From: Arcticibacterium luteifluviistationis
Lineage (GTDB): Bacteria > Bacteroidota > Bacteroidia > Cytophagales > Spirosomataceae
Length of the DNA: 64,000 bases
Direction of reading: 5' to 3'
NCBI RefSeq assembly: GCF_003258705.1
Contig: NZ_CP029480.1
Coordinates: 868,001-932,000, forward strand
The notes beneath the pieces are model-generated. The model searched no databases, had not been told where the DNA came from, and saw only the letters and a program-made list of their open reading frames with translations. The stretch's first letter is position 1. Every line of letters begins with the position of its first letter. Made by a program: the position numbers and the translations under genes. Positions 43,975 to 51,299 of the stretch are shown piece by piece.

Positions 43975-44592
43975 GTGGTAAAAAATAAACTTAAGCGTGG
44001 GCTTAGATTGTCTCGGTATGTCATCTACAAAGAGACCTTGGTTGACACAAGAGAGCATCTTTGGTCGTTTCTTGGAGCATTTATTGGCATTGCTATTATT
44101 GCCTTTTTGCAAAGCCACTTTTTAACAAAAGACGAAAACATCTTTTTAATTGGCTCTTTTGGAGCATCCAGTGTCCTTATTTATGGAGCCATCCAGAGCC
44201 CCTTATCTCAGCCAAGAAATTTAATTGGAGGTCATTTGATATCTGCAGCTCTTGGTGTAACGGTTTATAAGCTATTTCCTGATATCATTTGGCTTACGGC
44301 ACCTTTAGCAGTTTCTCTGTCCATTGTGCTGATGCAAATAACCAAAACATTACATCCTCCTGGAGGTGCCACCGCCTTAATAGCGGTAATGGGTTCTGAA
44401 AAAGTAACAGAACTTGGTTATATTTATGTACTGTCTCCGGTACTAACTGGAACCTTAATCCTATTCTCCATTGGCCTTATTTTTAACAATATAACGCCTT
44501 ATAGAAAATACCCAACCAGTAGAAGATTTACAAACTCTATAAAAAAGGTATTCAGAGGAAAACTAACAAAATCAATACTTCGTCGTTCCTAG
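43975..44592 (+). CDS. HPP family membrane protein
   Basis: The 205-residue protein starts at GTG and has four or five membrane helices. It contains the defining TLHPPGGATALIAVMG segment and FLIGSFGASSVLIYGA. HPP proteins include cyanobacterial and plastid nitrite transporters; substrate here is unknown. No CBS domains are fused. Confidence 0.87.
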   Translation: MVKNKLKRGLRLSRYVIYKETLVDTREHLWSFLGAFIGIAIIAFLQSHFLTKDENIFLIGSFGASSVLIYGAIQSPLSQPRNLIGGHLISAALGVTVYKLFPDIIWLTAPLAVSLSIVLMQITKTLHPPGGATALIAVMGSEKVTELGYIYVLSPVLTGTLILFSIGLIFNNITPYRKYPTSRRFTNSIKKVFRGKLTKSILRRS

Positions 44593-44675
44593 CATAATTA
44601 AAAATCCACTAATCCTTAAGCATTCTTTTGTCTGCTTTCTGCGTATTAGTACCTTCGTAAAAAAAGTAAAATACA

Positions 44676-45008
44676 GTGATAGAAAAAATAAAAAGCAAGC
44701 CCGAAAGCGTTCAGTTTAAAGAAGTAATTGATTTCATAGACACCAACTATACCTTTACTCCTGCTGCTTTCAAAAACGGTGAAACCCAAAACGAAGCTGG
44801 TCAAAACAATGGTTCTTGCAAAGTGTTTGCTTTCGGTCTATTAAACCAATTAAGTAAAGATGAAACATTAGCCTGCTTTGGCGAGTACTACCGTAAAGAT
44901 GTTTTAGGAAATCCTGAAGCTACGGACCATCAAAACATTAGAAACTTCATGAAGTCTGGCTGGGAGGGTGTTAAGTTTGAAGTTGAGTCTTTGAAAGCTA
45001 AAGTCTAA
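44676..45008 (+). CDS. HopJ-family protein
   Basis: The 110-residue protein, with a GTG start, matches the HopJ type III effector family by name (FIDTNYTFTPAAFKNGETQNEAG is its typical core; CKVFAFGLL). Free-living bacteria without type III secretion carry it, so an effector role is unlikely and its function is unknown. Confidence 0.85.
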   Translation: MIEKIKSKPESVQFKEVIDFIDTNYTFTPAAFKNGETQNEAGQNNGSCKVFAFGLLNQLSKDETLACFGEYYRKDVLGNPEATDHQNIRNFMKSGWEGVKFEVESLKAKV

Positions 45009-45021
45009 ACAAAAGCCATTA

Positions 45022-45360
45022 CTATTTCAAATTCTGATTACTCCACGACATTATCATTTTCAAGTTCTCTTCTAAAGATTTTCCCTTTTCACTTAGGCGA
45101 TATTCAACCTTTGGAGGAATTACTGGATATACTTTTCTAATTACAATATCCAGCTTTTCGAGATCTTTCAACTGCTGAGATAGCATTTTTTGGCTTATGC
45201 CTCCTATGGCTTTGTCTAACTCGTTAAAACGCATCACCTCATTTAGCAAGAGCACCCAAATAATCACTGGTTTCCACTTTCCACCAATTTGCTCCATGAA
45301 AAGCGTAATAGGGCATTCATGTGCCTGCGTGTATTTTTTTTCAATTATTTCCTCTTGCAT
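45022..45360 (-). CDS. HxlR family transcriptional regulator
   Basis: The 112-residue winged-helix protein has the HxlR opening CPITLFMEQIGGKWKPVIIW and GGISQKMLSQQLKDLE as recognition region. It is divergent from an SDR gene with a palindrome between, the usual arrangement for HxlR regulators that respond to quinones or electrophiles. The cysteine in HECPIT is at the position commonly used for redox sensing. Confidence 0.88.
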   Translation of the reverse strand: MQEEIIEKKYTQAHECPITLFMEQIGGKWKPVIIWVLLLNEVMRFNELDKAIGGISQKMLSQQLKDLEKLDIVIRKVYPVIPPKVEYRLSEKGKSLEENLKMIMSWSNQNLK

Positions 45361-45398
45361 AAGGCTTGATAGTTAATTTTTCTGAGCCAAAAGTCAGT

Positions 45399-45418
45399 TA
45401 CTTACCTTAAAGTAAGTA
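45399..45418. promoter_or_regulatory. HxlR-type operator palindrome
   Basis: TACTTAC (45399-45405) and GTAAGTA (45412-45418) are exact reverse complements around a 6-base centre. They lie between the divergent hxlR and SDR genes, where autoregulation is expected. Confidence 0.6.
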
Positions 45419-45426
45419 CTTGCCAT

Positions 45427-45450
45427 AAAGTTAGTTATAAAATAACTTTG
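45427..45450 (+). promoter_or_regulatory. SDR promoter with overlapping inverted repeat
   Basis: A perfect -7 box, TAACTTTG (45443-45450), is overlapped by the right arm of AAAGTTA (45427-45433) paired with TAACTTT (45443-45449). The coincidence suggests a second repressor site over the core promoter, 19 bases before the ATG at 45469. Confidence 0.5.
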
Positions 45451-45468
45451 TCAAAAAATATACATAAA

Positions 45469-46206
45469 ATGAAAAAGAAAATAATAGTTATAACTGGTGG
45501 AACTACGGGAATCGGCTTTGCTTGTGCGGAATATTTAATTAGCGAAGAGTATAAGGTAATAATCACGGGAAAAACAAAGGCAAACCTAGACATAGCCTTA
45601 TCAAAGCTTGGCAACAATGCTACTGGCTTTTTATCCGATACTTCAAGTATCGTTGAGATTGACGAATTAGTCCTAAAAATAAAAACTCAGTTTAAACAAA
45701 TTGATGGACTTTTTGTGAATGCTGGAATTTATAAGTCGGCTAATTTTCTATCCACGGATGAAGAGCTCTTTGACCAGACCATGAATGTAAATTTCAAAGG
45801 AGCATTTTTCACCATTCAAAAGTTAATCCCTCTTCTGAAGAACCCGTCCAGTATTGTTTTAAACACCTCAGTCGTAGTTTTCAAAGCCTTTGCAAATACC
45901 AGCGTCTATACAGCCAGTAAGTCAGCTCTGGAAAGTTTAGCACAGGTTTTAAATGTAGAACTCGCCAATAAAGGAATTAGAATAAATATGGTGAGCCCAG
46001 GTGTGACAGAAAGTCCTATTCAAAAGAAATCAGGCATGACGGAGGAAGCTATTTCTAATTTGTTAAAACATTTCTCATCTACCTCACCTATTGGCCGTAT
46101 TGTTAAACCTACTGACATAGCACCTATTGTAGAGTTTTTGTTATCTGACAAGTCGTTGGTTTTAAGAAACGAAAAGATTATTGTGGATGGTGGCAGTACG
46201 CTTTGA
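45469..46206 (+). CDS. Short-chain dehydrogenase/reductase
   Basis: The ATG at 45469 gives 245 residues; a TTG 7 codons upstream lies in the -7 box. The Rossmann motif TGGTTGIG, NAG in FVNAGIY, the catalytic serine in LNTSVVVF and YxxxK in YTASKSA are all present. An NAD(P)-dependent oxidoreductase is certain; the substrate is unknown. It is probably repressed by the divergent HxlR protein. Confidence 0.9.
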   Translation: MKKKIIVITGGTTGIGFACAEYLISEEYKVIITGKTKANLDIALSKLGNNATGFLSDTSSIVEIDELVLKIKTQFKQIDGLFVNAGIYKSANFLSTDEELFDQTMNVNFKGAFFTIQKLIPLLKNPSSIVLNTSVVVFKAFANTSVYTASKSALESLAQVLNVELANKGIRINMVSPGVTESPIQKKSGMTEEAISNLLKHFSSTSPIGRIVKPTDIAPIVEFLLSDKSLVLRNEKIIVDGGSTL

Positions 46207-46308
46207 CGCTAGTTTCAATTTTCTTTGGATGCCATATTTTAGCATTTTTCATTGCCGTAGTTTCCGTTAAAATTCTTAATTCCTGTACTATCTTAGTACC
46301 AGAAATCA

Positions 46309-46611
46309 AAAAAGAAACTAACCATTTTTATCATAAATCTACATTATAAAGTTCCTTTAGAAGAAATTGACAAGCATTTACCCAAACACATTGAATTCCT
46401 AAATGTAAAATACGCATTAGAAAACTTCATTGCCTCGGGTAGAAAAGTACCAAGAACCAGCGGAAATATTTTGTCAAAAATGAAAGACAAAGCTGCAGTA
46501 GAAATGATAATTAACAAAGACCCTTTTAGGGCGAATAACTTAGCGGATTATGCATTGATTTAATTCATTCCAAGCAAAACTTGTGATGAATTAGCGTTTT
46601 TGATGGAGTAA
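46309..46611 (+). pseudogene. YciI-family pseudogene
   Basis: Frame reading gives TIFIINLHYKVPLEEIDKHL, a typical YciI opening, followed by FIASGRKVPRTSG and PFRANNLADYALI. No ATG, GTG or TTG precedes it in frame before an upstream stop; only the expected KKK residues remain. A TAA at 46561 interrupts the conserved end, which continues in frame as FIPSK up to a second stop at 46609. Loss of the start and an in-frame stop indicate a dead gene. YciI proteins are small possible isomerases or dehydrochlorinase-like enzymes. Confidence 0.75.
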
Positions 46612-46656
46612 ATTGATAATACCAACTGACACTAAATACTATAGGATATCGAACAA

Positions 46657-46682
46657 AAAAAGGAGCCTCGCGGCTCCTTTTT
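46657..46682 (-). terminator. Relic copy of the gpmI terminator
   Basis: AAAAAGGAGC (46657-46666) and GCTCCTTTTT (46673-46682) are identical in their arms to the gpmI terminator at 48298-48323. The loop differs (CTCGCG against CTCACA). It belongs to the decayed gpmI duplicate that follows. Confidence 0.75.
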
Positions 46683-46706
46683 AATATCAAAACAATTCAG
46701 TTTTTC

Positions 46707-47065
46707 TTAAATTAAAATATCACCAGTTATTTCAGCTAGGATAGCTAAATCCATCATTTTAAGGATAATTGGTGCTACATTTCCTAGTTTTCAGTCTTTG
46801 GGCTGACCTTTATATTCTGGGTCTACCATTATATATGAAACCACACTAAATGAATGAGCCGTGTTTACAGACTTATCATTATTCAGTACGTAATCTGCAT
46901 TTCCCTAGTCAGCTATTACTATGAATGAATATCCGTTCGAAAATTCAGCTTCAATGACATATTTCTAACAAGCTTCTACGGTTTTCTACAGCGTTCACCA
47001 CTTCACTAAAATCTCCCGTATGTCCAACCATGTCAGGATTGGCAAAATTTAAACCAACTAAATCT
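46707..47065 (-). pseudogene. gpmI: Decayed duplicate of the gpmI 3' end
   Basis: This stretch aligns base by base with 48347-48704 of the intact gpmI at a nearly constant offset of 1640 (1639 after a 1-base insertion near 46983). It covers about 120 C-terminal codons. The metal-binding ADHGN motif of the intact gene reads ADxGN here, because CAC has become the stop TAG (46905-46907 on the plus strand as CTA). Many other substitutions are spread along it, so the copy is old and non-functional. Its 5' part is missing. Confidence 0.9.
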
Positions 47066-47084
47066 TCAAATAGCTTTATTCCCG

Positions 47085-47125
47085 TTCGGACAATATTTAT
47101 AGGGCTTCGGACACTATTTAGGGGC
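47085..47125 (+). repeat. Imperfect tandem repeat of about 20 bases
   Basis: TTCGGACAATATTTATAGGG plus C (47085-47105) is followed directly by TTCGGACACTATTTAGGGGC (47106-47125). It lies at the truncated edge of the gpmI relic. Confidence 0.6.
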
Positions 47126-47229
47126 ATTGGGATAAGATCGATTGCATGTACCCGAACATAATTGGTAATTGGGTTTACTTTTTAACCAAACCCGTGCTAG
47201 TCAGCACTATAAATAACGACCTAACCATC

Positions 47230-48168
47230 ATGAAAAAAATAACAATATGCCTATTGATGCTATTGCCTTTTGTAGGCTTTAGCCAAAAAAAAGTAAACGG
47301 AACTATTTATATCGAGCACCCAGCACTAGGAGTAGTTGACGCTTTTACCAAAGCTTTAGTTAAAGGAGATACCACCGCCATGGCTAAACTCATGACAGAT
47401 GACTTCAGGGCCTATAATCCAGTAACTTCTAGTCGTTTTGATAAAGGTGAAAGTAAATCAAATTTCCTACAAACCGCCAGGGTTTGGTTTGAAGGACTTA
47501 ACTATTTTTCTATTGAATCTGCCGAAGGAGCCTATCCAGATGCCTTTGAATATACCAAAGACCCAAGTGACAATAATGCCGTAACTGTAGATAGCTGGGA
47601 TATTCTAAAAGGAGTACATAAGAAAACAGGTGTTAAAGCTGATATGTACGTACATCGTTCATTTACGCTTACAAAAGCCAACAAGATTAGAAGGCTAGCT
47701 AATTATATTAACCCTGAATTTGGAAACGAAATTAGGAGAGGATATAGTGAAAGGAAAAACGGAATCATTTATAACCAGCATGAAAACATCAATTCTCTAA
47801 GGTTAATGATGGCAGCGGCTGAATATTTAGATACAGATAAGTATTATAGCTTCTTTGACGAAAACGCCACTTATACTGACATAAACAACCCTTCGGAGGA
47901 GCCAATTACGATTGATGAATTAAAAGAGAATAACAAGAAATTCCTAGAGGCTTTTGAGATAGTACAAATAGAGCAAATTGGTTACCCTGACTATATGGAA
48001 TATGAAATGGGAGGTACTGGGGTATTATACTCTTGGTGGGATTTTCACGTAATAAGAAAATCTGATAAAAAGGAAATTACCGTTCCTTTTCACTATCAGC
48101 ATAATGTAAATAAAGAAGGTAAAATAGTGCATACCATTGTTTACTACAATAATGCATTGTTCAAATAA
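47230..48168 (+). CDS. Secreted protein with two NTF2/SnoaL-like domains
   Basis: The ATG at 47230 gives 312 residues with a signal peptide (MKKITICLLMLLPFVGFSQ); a longer frame from 47146 is not signal-like. Two NTF2-like halves are visible: VVDAFTKALVKGDTTAMAKL with DDFRAYNP, and LMMAAAEYLDTDKYYSFFDE with NATYTDINNP. Such folds bind small ligands or catalyse isomerisations; no catalytic residues can be assigned. It lies exactly between the gpmI relic and the intact gpmI. Confidence 0.75.
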   Translation: MKKITICLLMLLPFVGFSQKKVNGTIYIEHPALGVVDAFTKALVKGDTTAMAKLMTDDFRAYNPVTSSRFDKGESKSNFLQTARVWFEGLNYFSIESAEGAYPDAFEYTKDPSDNNAVTVDSWDILKGVHKKTGVKADMYVHRSFTLTKANKIRRLANYINPEFGNEIRRGYSERKNGIIYNQHENINSLRLMMAAAEYLDTDKYYSFFDENATYTDINNPSEEPITIDELKENNKKFLEAFEIVQIEQIGYPDYMEYEMGGTGVLYSWWDFHVIRKSDKKEITVPFHYQHNVNKEGKIVHTIVYYNNALFK

Positions 48169-48186
48169 GACCTAGCTCACAACTTA

Positions 48187-48221
48187 AAAGGCCTTCAGTA
48201 TTACGCTGAAGGTCTTTTTTT
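48187..48221 (+). terminator. Terminator of the NTF2-like gene
   Basis: GGCCTTCAG (48190-48198) pairs with CTGAAGGTC (48206-48214, one G-U) around a 7-base loop, followed by seven T bases. Confidence 0.85.
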
Positions 48222-48297
48222 GTTCAGGCTATCTCCAATAAAAAAGCCGTAAAGACCATGAATGCCTTTGACCACAGTCTGTCAAACTTTTTATATT

Positions 48298-48323
48298 AAA
48301 AAGGAGCCTCACAGCTCCTTTTT
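48298..48323 (-). terminator. gpmI terminator
   Basis: AAAAAGGAGC (48298-48307) and GCTCCTTTTT (48314-48323) form a 10-base stem with a 6-base loop just past the gpmI stop. The A-run reads as a T-run on the minus strand. Confidence 0.85.
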
Positions 48324-48346
48324 AATATCGTACTACACAGTTTTTC

Positions 48347-49882
48347 TTAAACTAAAATATCACCAGTCATTTCCGCTGGGATAGCTACATCCATCATTTT
48401 AAGGATGGTTGGTGCTACGTCTCCTAGTTTTCCGTCTTTTGGCTGGCCTTTATATTCTGGGTCTACCACTATAAATGGAACCAAGTTTAATGAGTGGGCC
48501 GTGTTTACAGATTTATCATCGTTCAGCATGTAATCTGCATTTCCGTGGTCAGCTATTACTATGAATGAATATCCGTTTGGCAATCCAGCTTCCACTACAT
48601 CTTTCAAACAAGCATCTACCGTTTCTACAGCTTTAACTACAGCGTCAAAATCTCCCGTATGCCCTACCATGTCTGGGTTGGCAAAGTTTAAACACACAAA
48701 ATCAACTTCGCCTTTTTTAAGTTCTGGTATAATACCATCTCTAATATCAGCAGCTGCCATTTCTGGTTTTAAATCATAGGTAGCCACGTCTTTTGGCGAC
48801 TGAGCCATAATTCTACTTTCGCCTATAAATTCTTTCTCACGACCACCTGAAAAGAAGAACGTTACGTGAGGATACTTCTCTGTTTCTGCTACTCTAACTT
48901 GTTTTTTACCAGCAGCTTCTAAGACTTCACCCATGGTATTCACCAAATTATCCTTCTCATAAATAACCTCTACGTTTTTATACGTAGCGTCATAGTTAGT
49001 CATGGTTAAATACTTCAACTTCAAAGGATGCATATCTTGCTCTGGGAAGGCTTCTTGCGTAAGAGCCATCGTGATTTCACGACCACGGTCAGTTCTGAAG
49101 TTAAAGCACATCACCACATCGCCTTCTTCTATTACGGCTATTGGCTTATTATGCTGCTCCACCACTATTGGCTTCATAAACTCATCTGTAACACCAGCAT
49201 CGTACTCATCTTGAATAGTAGAAAGTAACCCACCATTAGAAACTTTATGCTCGCCTATGCCTTTTACCATGGCATCATAGGTAAGCTTTACTCTGTCCCA
49301 TCTTTTATCTCTGTCCATGGCATAATATCTTCCTGTTAAAGAAGCTATTTGACCACCATGTGTAGCTAAATGCAATTGTAAGTCAGATACAAACTCTTTC
49401 CCTGATTTTGGGTCACAGTCACGGCCATCTAAAAAACCATGCACAAAAACATCTTTACAACCTGCCTCAGCAGCTATTTTAGTAAGTCCCTTTAAATGCT
49501 CAATATGAGAATGAACACCACCATCAGACACTAGGCCAATGAAATGCACTTTCTTATTATTGTCTTTAGCATATTTCAAGGCATTTTTCAAAACAGGCTC
49601 ATCCGCCAGTCTGCCTTCTTCTATTTCTACATTGATTTTTTCTAGCTGCTGATACACCACCCTACCGGCTCCTAAATTCATATGACCCACTTCAGAGTTT
49701 CCCATTTGACCGTTAGGCAAACCTACCGCTCTTCCAGAAGCCTCTAATGTACTGTGAGGATAAGTGCTCATTAAATGGTCAAAATAAGGAACATTCGCCT
49801 TTTCAATGGCAGAACGCCACTCTTCTCCTACTTTAGGAATTCCCCATCCATCTAATATGATTAATGCTACTTTCTTATTCAC
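48347..49882 (-). CDS. gpmI: 2,3-bisphosphoglycerate-independent phosphoglycerate mutase
   Basis: The 511-residue glycolytic enzyme interconverts 3- and 2-phosphoglycerate with two Mn ions. Phosphoserine S63 lies in GNSEVGHMNLGAG, and D11 in LIILDGWG. Late metal ligands sit in ADHGNADYM and NTAHSLNLVPF. Length is standard and the gene is intact. A 7-base inverted repeat (49917-49937) lies upstream. A broken copy of its 3' end is found about 1.6 kb away. Confidence 0.96.
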   Translation of the reverse strand: MNKKVALIILDGWGIPKVGEEWRSAIEKANVPYFDHLMSTYPHSTLEASGRAVGLPNGQMGNSEVGHMNLGAGRVVYQQLEKINVEIEEGRLADEPVLKNALKYAKDNNKKVHFIGLVSDGGVHSHIEHLKGLTKIAAEAGCKDVFVHGFLDGRDCDPKSGKEFVSDLQLHLATHGGQIASLTGRYYAMDRDKRWDRVKLTYDAMVKGIGEHKVSNGGLLSTIQDEYDAGVTDEFMKPIVVEQHNKPIAVIEEGDVVMCFNFRTDRGREITMALTQEAFPEQDMHPLKLKYLTMTNYDATYKNVEVIYEKDNLVNTMGEVLEAAGKKQVRVAETEKYPHVTFFFSGGREKEFIGESRIMAQSPKDVATYDLKPEMAAADIRDGIIPELKKGEVDFVCLNFANPDMVGHTGDFDAVVKAVETVDACLKDVVEAGLPNGYSFIVIADHGNADYMLNDDKSVNTAHSLNLVPFIVVDPEYKGQPKDGKLGDVAPTILKMMDVAIPAEMTGDILV

Positions 49883-49947
49883 GTCTTTATATGTTTAGTG
49901 TTTATACTTCTTTTTTTTGCTGTGTATTAAACAGCAATTATTTCTTA

Positions 49948-51186
49948 TTAATTGACAGCTCGGTAAAACATGGTGCTGCAGTTTTCTGGTCTAAGAACCT
50001 TTTTAGCCATTTCCTGAAAATTTTCAGGCGTAATAGCTGCCAATTTCTCCGCATCTTTATTACACAACTCAGGGTCGCCATAATTTGCGGCAAAAGCCAA
50101 ATTCATGGCTCTCGTGAGCAATTCTATTTCAGAAAATTGAATCGAAGCTTCTGCCTGGTTTTTAACCTTTTCTAGCTCCGTTTCTTCCATAATTTCCTCT
50201 GTCAATTTAAGAACAATTTTTTCGACAGCTTCATTCCCTTTTTCTATACTTATTCCTTCATTTAAATTCCCGCTTATCATCAATAAACCTGGATCCAAAG
50301 AAGAAGAAATGTAAGCATTGATATTATTAAAAAGCCCTTGTTCTTTCACCAATTCCTTATACAGTCTGGATGATTTACCTCTGCCTAATACATCACTAAT
50401 CAAATCTGCCTTATGAAAATCCTCCTCATACCTACCTGGCATGTGATATGCTTTGTAAAGAGCACTTAAAGGCACTTTAGCTTCCGTTTCTAAAAATCTT
50501 GCTTCTGTTTGAACAGGTTCTAGAGGAAGTTTTCTTTCCTTTTTGGGCCCTGCCGGAATATCACCAAACCATTTTTCGGTCAATCTTTTAACCTCTTCCA
50601 ACGAAATATTTCCTGCCACTACTAGTGTAGCATTATTGGGTCTGTAATGTGTAAAGAAAAAGTCTTTAACGTCCTCTAAAGTTGCATCTTCAATATGTTT
50701 GATTTCCTTACCTATAGTAGCCCATTTATAAGGGTGATTTTTATAAGCCAAAGGCCTCATTTTTAACCAAACGTCTCCATAAGGTTGACTTAAGTAACGC
50801 TGCTTAAATTCTTCAATAACCACCTTACGCTGCACTTCCAGTACTTTAGGGTCAAAAGAAAGACTCAGCATTCGGTCAGATTCTAACCAAAAAGCCGTCT
50901 CAATATTTGATACAGGAAGTGTGATATAATAATTAGTAACATCTGGCGATGTAAAAGCGTTATTTTCCCCTCCTACTTTTTGCAGTGGTTCGTCATAACT
51001 TGGAATATTTTTGGAGCCACCAAACATCAAATGCTCAAACAAATGGGCAAAACCTGTACGGCTTTCATCCTCATCTCTGGATCCTACATTATAAACAATA
51101 TTAAAAGCGGCTATGGGTGTGGTCTTATCTTCATGTAGATATACTTGAAGACCATTTTTTAAGGCGAAATGTTGGTACGAAATCAT
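49948..51186 (-). CDS. M16 family zinc metallopeptidase
   Basis: The 412-residue protein has the inverted zinc motif HLFEH (48-52), with the distal glutamate expected near EVQRKVVIEEF. It is a single M16 unit with an active half and a C-terminal inactive-like half (RGKSSRLYKEL). No signal peptide is apparent, so a cytoplasmic location is likely, although relatives can be periplasmic. A second subunit gene is not adjacent. Confidence 0.88.
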   Translation of the reverse strand: MISYQHFALKNGLQVYLHEDKTTPIAAFNIVYNVGSRDEDESRTGFAHLFEHLMFGGSKNIPSYDEPLQKVGGENNAFTSPDVTNYYITLPVSNIETAFWLESDRMLSLSFDPKVLEVQRKVVIEEFKQRYLSQPYGDVWLKMRPLAYKNHPYKWATIGKEIKHIEDATLEDVKDFFFTHYRPNNATLVVAGNISLEEVKRLTEKWFGDIPAGPKKERKLPLEPVQTEARFLETEAKVPLSALYKAYHMPGRYEEDFHKADLISDVLGRGKSSRLYKELVKEQGLFNNINAYISSSLDPGLLMISGNLNEGISIEKGNEAVEKIVLKLTEEIMEETELEKVKNQAEASIQFSEIELLTRAMNLAFAANYGDPELCNKDAEKLAAITPENFQEMAKKVLRPENCSTMFYRAVN

Positions 51187-51299
51187 TAATTCGGTTTTGC
51201 TTAATGCACGGCAAAAATAAGGCTATTTGAAGATTTGAGAGATTATTTACGCTAAAATCATACTATTTTTTTACCTTCAAATTATCAAAAGAAAACCGA

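Noticed and set aside
44676-45008. Type III secretion effector reading of the HopJ-family gene
   Set aside because: The family is widespread in bacteria without type III secretion, and no secretion genes are nearby.
49917-49937. Inverted repeat TTGCTGT-N7-ACAGCAA between the M16 gene and gpmI
   Set aside because: On the minus strand it is followed by A bases, so it is not a terminator. As an operator it has no further support.
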